NCBI RefSeq assembly: GCF_001746365.1
Contig: NZ_MJAJ01000009.1
Coordinates: 112,811-176,810 of the forward strand
Reading direction: 5' to 3'
DNA: 64,000 nucleotides
Source of the DNA: Streptomyces sp. LUP30
GTDB lineage: Bacteria; Actinomycetota; Actinomycetes; Streptomycetales; Streptomycetaceae
Shown here: positions 57,476-64,000 of the stretch, piece by piece
Numbering within the stretch: the stretch's first letter is position 1
How the letters are laid out: each line of letters begins with the position of its first letter
Notes under the pieces: model-generated
What the model saw: only the letters and a program-made list of their open reading frames with translations
The model's database searches: none
Told to the model about the DNA's origin: nothing
Program-made: the position numbers and the translations under genes

Positions 57476-58732
57476 CTCGGCCCGCCCGGCAGGTCGGCCG
57501 ACAGCAGGGCCACCGCTCTCACCACGGGCCCCGCCCCGTCCTGCGCGCGTACCCGGACCCCGGGCTCGCGGGCGCGCTCGCGGATTCCGGGGGACCGGGT
57601 GGCCCGCACCAGGGCGGCGGCGAGGGCGTCGGCGGTCGGCCGGCGCAGGGGGAGTGAGGCCGGGGCCACGCCGAGCGCGACCGGACGGTCGGCCCGGAAG
57701 GCCTCGTCGAACTGGATCGGCACCGGCACCGGCACCGCGGGCACCTCGGCCCGCACGCCGGCCGCCGTGGTGCCCGCGCCGCAGTGGTGGACCACCGCCG
57801 CCGTCTCCGGGAAGAGCAGCGCGTGCGGGACGTCGTCGACGGTCAGCATGTCGTCGCCGTCCGCCATGAGAGCGGCCCGGCTGCTCTGGATCACCCCGCG
57901 CAGCCCCGCCCGGCGCAGGGCCCGGACGATCTCGGCGCTGAGGCGCCGGGGGCCGGGCACGGTAGCGCTGCCCAGGCCGGCGAAAGACCGGCGGCGCTCC
58001 CGCGTCCAGGAACTCCCGGTGCGCGGCAGGCGGCCGCGTCTCGCGGTCGTACGGCCACCAGCACCCGCTGACGTCCAGCGTCGCGCGCCAGTCCCGGGGG
58101 CGGGGACCACCGGCGGGCTGAAGCCGTGCAGGACGGGCCCGCCGGTCCGGCGCCGGACGGGCAGGGCGGGGCGCGACGGGCAGGCCCAGCCGGGCGCGTA
58201 CCGTCGGCACGACCGGGGCGAAGATCTGCTCTACGGCCAGGCCGACGCCGTGCGCGGCCAGCCGGTCGCCGACCGCGCCTCAGGAGCCGCCGCCCAGCAT
58301 CGGGGGCGCGAACTCCCGGGTGGGCGCGAAGGGCTGGAGGTAGAGGCCGAGGCTGGCAGGGACATGCCCTCGGCGATGGCGTGCCCCAGCGCAGCCGGCG
58401 AGGCGGACAGCCGCAGGGCGTCGCTGGACCCGGCGGCGGTCAGCAGATCGTCGGTCATCCGGCCGACCGGCGCCCTGGCCGTCCGACCCACCCGCAGCAG
58501 CTTGCCGGCACCGGTCGCACTGCGGTGCAGTCCCGGCCCTGTTCGGACTCCGGCTCGGCCCGCGGATCGAGCGGCGGCGTGTGGAAGCCCACCCCCGAGC
58601 CGGTCACCAGGGGGCGAACCGTCCATGGGTGACGAGGGTGACCTGGTGTTCCGCGCGCACCAGCGCGTGGCCCAGCCCCGTGAAAGGGGCCACGTCGCCC
58701 CGGGATCCCGCCGTCGTGATCGCCGCTCCCAC
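57472..58732 (-). pseudogene. Glycosyltransferase (GT1/MGT-type) pseudogene with several frameshifts
   Basis: Reading the minus strand across frames gives a nearly full-length UDP-sugar-type GT1 enzyme in pieces. GTG 58732: ITTAGSRGDVAPFTGLGHAL. Next frame: VTGSGVGFHTPPLDPRAEPE. Next: RMTDDLLTAAGSSDALRLSA. Next: VPTVRARLGLPVAPRP to DVSGCWWPYDRETRP. Last frame, 57472 to about 57990: FAGLGSATVPGPRRLSAEI, then the sugar-nucleotide motif HHCGAGTTAAGVRAEVPAV. At least four shifts break it. Intact homologs glycosylate sterols, macrolides or flavonoids. It is not functional as written; sequencing error is less likely because the breaks are many. Confidence 0.85.
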
Positions 58733-58834
58733 GGCGGACGGTATGGCGGCGCGAGGCCCGTCGAGGGGCGAACGACCTTACGAAAAGAGCCACTTGGCCT
58801 CCGGGCTGCGGTTGTGCCACTTCTGTCTCAGCCG

Positions 58835-58863
58835 TTGACTTTGTCCTCCGGCGGCCCTACTTT
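58835..58863 (+). promoter_or_regulatory. Promoter of the GH27 gene
   Basis: TTGACT (58835-58840) and TACTTT (58858-58863) are separated by 17 bp, close to the housekeeping sigma consensus. Transcription should begin near 58870, leaving a leader of about 65 nt that contains a palindrome. Confidence 0.65.
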
Positions 58864-58896
58864 CAGCGCGCGTCACGTTCGCTCAGTCGATCCATG

Positions 58897-58910
58897 TTCG
58901 ATATATCGAA
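58897..58910. promoter_or_regulatory. Operator palindrome TTCGATATATCGAA
   Basis: A perfect 14-bp palindrome followed by AAGTTCGAA, a third half-site. It lies about 30 bp after the predicted transcription start of the GH27 gene, where a bound repressor would block elongation. Confidence 0.6.
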
Positions 58911-58933
58911 AGTTCGAATCCCGGAGCCGCCAC

Positions 58934-60892
58934 ATGTTCCCCCCACCACGCTCCCGCGTCCTCCGCCGTGGCAGATCCGCCGCGGCGCGGGTGCTCGCCC
59001 TGCTGTTGACGGCGACCGCCGCCCTGCTGTTCGTCCAGCCCGGCACGGCCCAGGCCGCGACCTCGCGCCAGATCGCCGTGCCGGCCGCCCCGATGGGCTG
59101 GGCCTCCTGGAACAGCTTCGCCGCGAAGATCGACTACAACGTCATCAAGCGGCAGGTCGACGCGTTCGTCGCCTCCGGCCTGCCCGCGGCCGGATACCAG
59201 TACGTCAACATCGACGAGGGCTGGTGGCAGGGCACCCGCGACAGCGCCGGGAACATCACCGTCGACCAGTCCGAGTGGCCCGGCGGCATGCAGGCCATCG
59301 CCGACTACATCCACGGCAAGGGTCTGAAGGCCGGCATCTACACCGACGCCGGCAAGGACGGCTGCGGCTACTACTACCCGACCGGCCGTCCCGCCGCTCC
59401 GGGCAGCGGCAGCGAGGGCCACTACGACCAGGACATGCTGCAGTTCTCGCAGTGGGGCTTCGACTTCGTGAAGGTCGACTGGTGCGGCGGCGACGCCGAA
59501 GGACTCGACGCGGCGACGACGTACCGGTCCATCAGCGGCGCGATCGCGAAGGCCACGGCCGCGACCGGCCGCCCGATGACCCTGTCGCTGTGCAACTGGG
59601 GCCGGCAGAACCCGTGGAACTGGGCGCCGGGCCAGGGCGCGATGTGGCGGACCAACGACGACATCATCCTGTTTGGCAACAAGCCGTCCATGACCAACCT
59701 GCTGACCAACTACGACCGCAACGTGCACCCCACCGCCCAGCACACCGGTTACTACAACGACCCGGACATGCTGATGGTCGGCATGAGCGGCTTCACCGCC
59801 GCCCAGAACCGCACCCACATGAACCTGTGGGCGATCTCCGGCGCCCCGCTCCTCGCCGGCAACGACCTCACCACGATGACGACGGAGACGGCGGACATCC
59901 TGAAGAACCCCGAGGTCGTCGCCGTCGACCAGGACGCCCGCGGTCTCCAGGGCGTCAAGGTCGCCGAGGACGGCGCCGGGCTCCAGGTGTACGGAAAGGT
60001 CCTCGCCGGCTCGGGCCGGCGGGCCGTGGTGCTGCTCAACCGCACCTCCGCCGCCGCGAACATCACCGCCCGCTGGGCCGACCTGGGGCTGACCGGCGCC
60101 TCCGCCACCGTCCGCGACCCGTGGGCCCGCGCCGACGTCGGCGCGTACGCCACCGGCTACACGGCGAACGTCCCGGCGGGGGGCTCGGTCCTGCTCACCG
60201 TCACCGGCGGCACGGAGGCGTCGAGCAGCACCTACACCGGCACGTCGGGTTTCTCGGGCGTGGTCGCCGACAGCACCGGCCTGAAGGTCGTCGACGTCGC
60301 CTACACCAACACCGCCGCCACCCCCCGCGTCGCGACCCTGAAGGTCGACGGACAGGCCGCGACGACGGTCTCCTTCCCGCCGACGGGCTCCGCCCAGGGC
60401 ACGATCTCCGTGCAGGTCGCCCTGTCCAAGGGGTCCGCCAACACGCTCGCCTTCACCGGCGCCCCCACCCTCGCGGACATCACCGTCAGGCCCCTGCCCG
60501 GCACGAACGGCAGCCTCGTCGTGGGCAAGCAGTCCGGCCGCTGTCTGGACATGTTCGACTCCACCATCGCCAACGGCACGCAGGCCGAGATCTGGGACTG
60601 CAACGGCGGCTCCAACCAGGCCTGGACGTACACCTCCCGCAAGGAACTCGTGGTGTACGGCAACAAGTGCCTCGACGCCTACGACCACGGCACCGCCAAC
60701 GGCACCAAGGTCGTCGTCTGGGACTGCACCGGGCAGAGCAACCAGAAGTGGAACGTCAACGGCGACGGCACGATCACCAACGTGAACGCCGGCCTGTGCC
60801 TGGACGCGAACGGGGCGGCCACGGCCAACAGGACACCGATCGTGCTGTGGTCGTGCGGCGGCGCCGACAACCAGAAATGGACCCTCGACTGA
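58934..60892 (+). CDS. Secreted GH27 alpha-galactosidase with CBM13 (ricin-type) domain
   Basis: A 652-aa exoenzyme. Signal peptide about 1-41 (ARVLALLLTATAALLF, cut after QAA). GH27 barrel about 50-330: PMGWASWNSFAAKID, NIDEGWWQ, nucleophile D182 in VKVDWCGGD, and acid/base at D276 or D278 in YYNDPDMLMVG. C-terminal GH27 beta domain about 335-430, a CBM35-like or carbohydrate-binding sandwich about 430-525 and a ricin-type trefoil about 525-652 (LCLDANGAATANRTPI, three QxW repeats). It removes alpha-galactose (or beta-L-arabinopyranose) from plant galactomannans and oligosaccharides. ATG 58934 follows GGAG. Promoter and operator are upstream. Confidence 0.93.
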   Translation: MFPPPRSRVLRRGRSAAARVLALLLTATAALLFVQPGTAQAATSRQIAVPAAPMGWASWNSFAAKIDYNVIKRQVDAFVASGLPAAGYQYVNIDEGWWQGTRDSAGNITVDQSEWPGGMQAIADYIHGKGLKAGIYTDAGKDGCGYYYPTGRPAAPGSGSEGHYDQDMLQFSQWGFDFVKVDWCGGDAEGLDAATTYRSISGAIAKATAATGRPMTLSLCNWGRQNPWNWAPGQGAMWRTNDDIILFGNKPSMTNLLTNYDRNVHPTAQHTGYYNDPDMLMVGMSGFTAAQNRTHMNLWAISGAPLLAGNDLTTMTTETADILKNPEVVAVDQDARGLQGVKVAEDGAGLQVYGKVLAGSGRRAVVLLNRTSAAANITARWADLGLTGASATVRDPWARADVGAYATGYTANVPAGGSVLLTVTGGTEASSSTYTGTSGFSGVVADSTGLKVVDVAYTNTAATPRVATLKVDGQAATTVSFPPTGSAQGTISVQVALSKGSANTLAFTGAPTLADITVRPLPGTNGSLVVGKQSGRCLDMFDSTIANGTQAEIWDCNGGSNQAWTYTSRKELVVYGNKCLDAYDHGTANGTKVVVWDCTGQSNQKWNVNGDGTITNVNAGLCLDANGAATANRTPIVLWSCGGADNQKWTLD

Positions 60893-61162
60893 CCTGACGC
60901 GGGGCTGCCGCCACCGCCTCAGGCCCCCGCCGCCCCGGTCGACGCCGTGTCCCGGGGGGCGGGGTGCGGCTCACCGGTGGCGGCCGCGTCGCGATCGCCC
61001 GGCGCGTGGAGACGGGAGAGCCGGGACAGGACGGCGGGGGCGCACTGCCCGCAGTGCGCCCCACAGCAGGGCGACGCAGACACGCCTGCCCGCCGCCGAA
61101 GCCGGCGCCGGCAGCCGGGAGCGGGCCGCACGTGACCTCCCCAGCCGTGCCGTCGCCGAAAA

Positions 61163-61193
61163 GGTCCAGGTCAGCCGGGAGGTGACCTGGACC
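61163..61193. terminator. Hairpin in the gap between GH27 and NTF2-like genes
   Basis: GGTCCAGGTCA (61163-61173) pairs perfectly with TGACCTGGACC (61183-61193), loop 9 nt. It lies between convergent genes. The rest of the 317-bp gap (60893-61209) shows no gene. Confidence 0.75.
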
Positions 61194-61209
61194 CTGGCAG
61201 CCTTCCTCC

Positions 61210-61575
61210 CTACTCGTCCCATGCCTGGATCATGGTCTGCTCGACGATCTTGCCGTCCCGCAGCGTGATCATCGACTCGGACAGAACGCGCACGCCGTCC
61301 GCGTACCGGCAGGACTCGCTGAAGGCGGCGCGGTCGCCCTGGACGATGCACTCCTCCAGCTTGTGGGTCATGTCCCTGCTGTAGACGTCGTCCAGCATCC
61401 GGGCGATCTCGTCCCGGCCGTGCAGCGTCCTCGGGTGGCTGGGTTGTGCCTGGTGGTCGACGACGCGCAGCTCCGCGTCGTCGGCGTAGAGCGACAGCAA
61501 TGTCGTCGGGGTCCGTCCTTCGATGCCCTTGCGCAGGGTCTCGGTGTCGAAGGCGGAGCCTGCCGCGGTGCCCAT
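61210..61575 (-). CDS. NTF2-like (SnoaL-fold) protein
   Basis: A 121-aa alpha+beta-barrel protein: an N-terminal helix (DTETLRKGIEGRTPTTLLSL), then YADDAELRVVD, LHGRDEIARMLDDVY, and beta strands ending RDGKIVEQTMIQAWDE. These are the marks of the SnoaL/NTF2 fold. Members range from polyketide cyclases and isomerases to binding proteins; here there is no clear catalytic Asp-His set and no polyketide gene nearby. ATG 61575 has GGAGGAGG just upstream. It is transcribed divergently from the small secreted protein across a 173-bp gap. Confidence 0.82.
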   Translation of the reverse strand: MGTAAGSAFDTETLRKGIEGRTPTTLLSLYADDAELRVVDHQAQPSHPRTLHGRDEIARMLDDVYSRDMTHKLEECIVQGDRAAFSESCRYADGVRVLSESMITLRDGKIVEQTMIQAWDE

Positions 61576-61748
61576 GGTGACCTCCTCCGAGGGCCGTGGC
61601 CAAGATGGAAGGGCGGGCCGCCGGACCCTCACCTTCGAGGCTCCTCCCGCCCGCCGGGCTCGGCAAGCGGGGCCGGGTCCCTCCGCCTGTCGGGTGAGCG
61701 CGGGCGCCCGCCCGTGTCCCCGAGGGCGTCCGCGACGTTCCTGAGGAC

Positions 61749-62036
61749 ATGATCTCCACTCGACGCATCGCCGCAATCGCCGCTCTCGCCGCCGGGGTCG
61801 CGGGCCTCGCGGCGCCCATGGCGAGCGCGGCCGACGCCCCGGCCGCCGGACAGCTCAACCCGATGACCACGCTGGACACGCTGGTCGCGGACCAGATCCC
61901 GGCCGAGCACCGGGCCGAACTCCCGCCGGTATCACGGCAGCTGGGCGAGCTCAACAAGGTGACCCAGCTCGAGCAGCTGAACGAACTGCACCAGGTCACC
62001 GACCTCGTCGCCCCGGTCACCGGGCTGCTGACCTGA
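61749..62036 (+). CDS. Small secreted protein, unknown function
   Basis: A 95-aa exported protein. Signal peptide about 1-28 (IAAIAALAAGVAGLAAPMASA). The mature 67 residues are polar and helical: DAPAAGQLNPMTTLDTLVAD, then LGELNKVTQLEQLNELHQVT, ending DLVAPVTGLLT. There are no Cys. The heptad-like Leu/Val pattern suggests an amphipathic helix. GAGGAC precedes ATG 61749. Its end (VAPVTGL) resembles the VAPVSGL unit of the precursor peptide at 30629-30844, but this one has a Sec signal rather than a double-Gly leader. Function unknown. Confidence 0.78.
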   Translation: MISTRRIAAIAALAAGVAGLAAPMASAADAPAAGQLNPMTTLDTLVADQIPAEHRAELPPVSRQLGELNKVTQLEQLNELHQVTDLVAPVTGLLT

Positions 62037-62181
62037 GCGTCGCACCTCCCCCGCGGGGGCCGTCCGGACGACCGGGCGGCCCCCGCACCCGTTCCCCCGG
62101 GTCGTCCCGGTTCGCGGGCCCCGACTGCGGCCCCGCCGTCCCGTCCCGGATGGTCTCCTCGGGCGCACGGGCCCGGCAGGC

Positions 62182-63936
62182 TCAGTCGACCGTCGAGAGG
62201 AACTGGGTCGCGGCGAGCTCCGCGTAGAGCGGGTCGCCCGCCACGAGCTCGCGGTGCGTGCCCACCGCCCGGACCCGGCCCGCGTCCATGACGACGATCC
62301 GGTCGGCCATCGTGACCGTCGACAACCGGTGGGCCACCACCAGGACGGTCGTCGTGCGGGCGACGTCCGCGACGGTGTCGCGCAGCGCTGCCTCGTTCAC
62401 CGCGTCCAGCTGCGAGGTCGCCTCGTCCAGCAGCAGCAGCCGGGGGCGTCGCAGCAGGGCGCGGGCGATGGCCACCCGCTGGCGCTCACCCCCGGACAGC
62501 TTGGTGCCCCGGTGCCCGACCAGCGTCTCCAGCCCCTGGGGCAGTCCGGCGACGAGGTCGTCGAGCCGGGTCGTCTTCAGCACGCTCCGCACGGCGTCGT
62601 CGTCCGCGGCGGCGTTTCCCAGCAACAGGTTGTCGCGCAGCGAGCCCGACAGGACGGGCGCGTCCTGCTCCACATAGCCGATGGAGGAGCGCAAGTGCGA
62701 CAGGTCCCAGTCGGCGAGGTCGCGGCCGTCGAGGGCGATCGTGCCGGACTCGGGGTCGTAGAACCGCTCGATGAGCGAGAACACCGTGGTCTTCCCCGCG
62801 CCCGACGGTCCCACGAACGCGGTCATGCCCCGGGCTGGCACGGCGAACGTCACGCCGTGGTGGACGCGGGGCAGGTCGTCGGCGTACCGGAAACGGACGT
62901 CGGAGAAGGCCAGCGAGGCCGGTTCGGCGGCGGGCGCGGGAAGTTCCGCGGGCCGGGACACCGGTTCGGCGGGCAGCCGCAGGGCCTCCTGGATGCGGCT
63001 CAGCGCCGCGGAGCCCGTCTGGTACTGGGTGACGGCCCCCACGACCTGCTGGATCGGCGACATCAGATAGAACACGTACAGCAGGAACGCCACCAGTGTG
63101 CCGATCTGGATCGCGCCGGTCGCCACCCGCGCGCCGCCGACCGCGAGGACGGTGATGAACGCGGTCTGCATCGCCAGTCCGGCCGTGTTCCCGGCCGCGG
63201 CCGACCACTTGGCGGCCCGCACGCTCTGCCGCCAGGACTCCTCGGCCGCCGAGTGCAGCGTCGCCTCCTCACGCTCCTCGGCGCCCGACGCCTTCACCGT
63301 GCGCAACGCGCCCAGCACCCGCTCCAGCGAGGCCCCCATCACGCCCACGGCGTCCTGCGCGCGCCGGCTCGCCCGGTTGATGCGCGGCACGATCACCCCG
63401 AGGACCGTCCCCGCGCACAGGATCACGGCCAGCGTGACTCCGAGCAGCACCGGATCGACCAGGCCCATCATCACGACCGTGGCGGCCAGCGTCAGCCCGC
63501 CGGTGCCGAGGCCCACCAGGGAGTCCGTGGTGACCTCGCGCAGCAGGGTCGTGTCGGAGGTGACGCGGGCCATCAGGTCACCGGGCTCGCTGCGGTCCAC
63601 GGCCGTGATCCGCAGCCGCAGCAGATACGACGACAACGCCCGCCGCGCGCCCAGCACCACCGACTCGGCCGTCCGCCGCAGCACGTACGAACCCAGCGCG
63701 CCCACCGCCGAGTTGGCGACGACCAGCGCCGTCAGGGCGAGCAACGCGCTGCTGATCGCCCGGTCATGGCCCAGGTCGTCGATCAACTTCCGTGCCACGA
63801 GCGGCAGCAGCAACCCGGTGGCGCCGGTCACGAGGGAGAGGACCGCGCCCGCGAGCAGGGCCCGGCGGTGCGGCCGCACGTAGTCGAGCAGCAGCCGCCA
63901 CGGGGGCCGGTCGCCGGCGGTCGGGGCGATGGTCAC
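62182..63936 (-). CDS. ABC exporter half-transporter (MsbA/LmrA type)
   Basis: A 584-aa exporter with six membrane helices (about 20-310) and an ATPase (about 335-570): Walker [10 protein letters not shown], signature LSGGERQRV, Walker [14 protein letters not shown]-loop VVAHRLST. All canonical, so it can work as a homodimer, unlike RamA. Substrates of this class include lipids, peptides and drugs. GTG 63936 has GAGGAG 4 nt upstream. No partner gene is adjacent in the window, and the rest of the window (63937-64000) is upstream sequence without a gene. Confidence 0.88.
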   Translation of the reverse strand: MTIAPTAGDRPPWRLLLDYVRPHRRALLAGAVLSLVTGATGLLLPLVARKLIDDLGHDRAISSALLALTALVVANSAVGALGSYVLRRTAESVVLGARRALSSYLLRLRITAVDRSEPGDLMARVTSDTTLLREVTTDSLVGLGTGGLTLAATVVMMGLVDPVLLGVTLAVILCAGTVLGVIVPRINRASRRAQDAVGVMGASLERVLGALRTVKASGAEEREEATLHSAAEESWRQSVRAAKWSAAAGNTAGLAMQTAFITVLAVGGARVATGAIQIGTLVAFLLYVFYLMSPIQQVVGAVTQYQTGSAALSRIQEALRLPAEPVSRPAELPAPAAEPASLAFSDVRFRYADDLPRVHHGVTFAVPARGMTAFVGPSGAGKTTVFSLIERFYDPESGTIALDGRDLADWDLSHLRSSIGYVEQDAPVLSGSLRDNLLLGNAAADDDAVRSVLKTTRLDDLVAGLPQGLETLVGHRGTKLSGGERQRVAIARALLRRPRLLLLDEATSQLDAVNEAALRDTVADVARTTTVLVVAHRLSTVTMADRIVVMDAGRVRAVGTHRELVAGDPLYAELAATQFLSTVD

Positions 63937-64000
63937 GGGGCTCCTCGGGGGGTTCGGCGGAAGCCCCCAGGCTACGTCGGCCGCCGCGTGGGGCCCGGGC

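Noticed and set aside
1..64000. tRNA, rRNA, CRISPR arrays, insertion sequences, prophage or integrative-element ends
   Set aside because: I saw no cloverleaf, spacer-repeat pattern, transposase, integrase or att-like repeat. A tool-based scan was not possible.

Overview
The window looks like chromosomal DNA of a Streptomyces or very close relative. It has very high G+C, strong GGAGG-type ribosome binding sites, many GTG starts, several SpoIIE-type PP2C phosphatases, a subtilisin-inhibitor gene, an otrA-type ribosomal protection gene and a complete SapB/AmfS (ram) morphogen cluster. I count about 42 protein-coding genes, one clear pseudogene and no tRNA, rRNA, CRISPR array or insertion sequence.

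Layout. 1-7.6 kb: the end of a flavoprotein gene, a PhyH-type dioxygenase, a membrane protein joining a sigma-factor-like region, an anti-sigma-type zinc motif and a ricin-type lectin domain, an ArsB/SLC13 permease and a multisensor SpoIIE phosphatase. 7.9-14.3 kb: secreted GH2 beta-galactosidase, a cysteine hydrolase and a GH9 cellulase behind a perfect CebR-type operator. 14.4-20 kb: an antitoxin/Fic-like pair, a second sigma/zinc/lectin fusion, an FMN-dependent hydroxyacid oxidase, a small RHH-like protein and a protease inhibitor with Lys at P1. 20-24.5 kb: a CDGSH protein with an iron-containing redox enzyme, a Ppx/GppA phosphatase and a DHA2 MFS exporter behind two operators.

24.6-33.2 kb is an export island for a ribosomally made peptide: a 71-aa precursor with a double-glycine leader and a Cys-free core, a HlyD-like adaptor, a C39-peptidase ABC transporter and a second NHLP-type ABC subunit, with a divergent S1 protease carrying calcium-loop-like repeats. 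33.2-45.5 kb holds ramR, ramB, ramA, ramS and ramC (class III lanthipeptide, SapB type), flanked by two SpoIIE phosphatases. ramR has two TTA codons, and one of them is, on the other strand, the stop codon of ramB.

45.5-64 kb: a DUF6479-like membrane protein, a GT2 glycosyltransferase, a YfcE-like phosphoesterase, an APH-type kinase, an XdhC-like factor, an otrA-type gene preceded by a well-initiated overlapping short reading frame, a GH5 endoglycoceramidase-like enzyme, a secreted beta-propeller protein divergent from a TetR regulator, a multiply frameshifted glycosyltransferase pseudogene, a GH27 alpha-galactosidase with a CBM13 domain, an NTF2-like protein, a small secreted protein and an ABC exporter.

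Common themes are secreted polysaccharide breakdown, surface peptides for aerial growth or antagonism, and sensing of the cell surface. Coordinates and motifs were read by eye. Family names rest on recognised motifs, not on searches.
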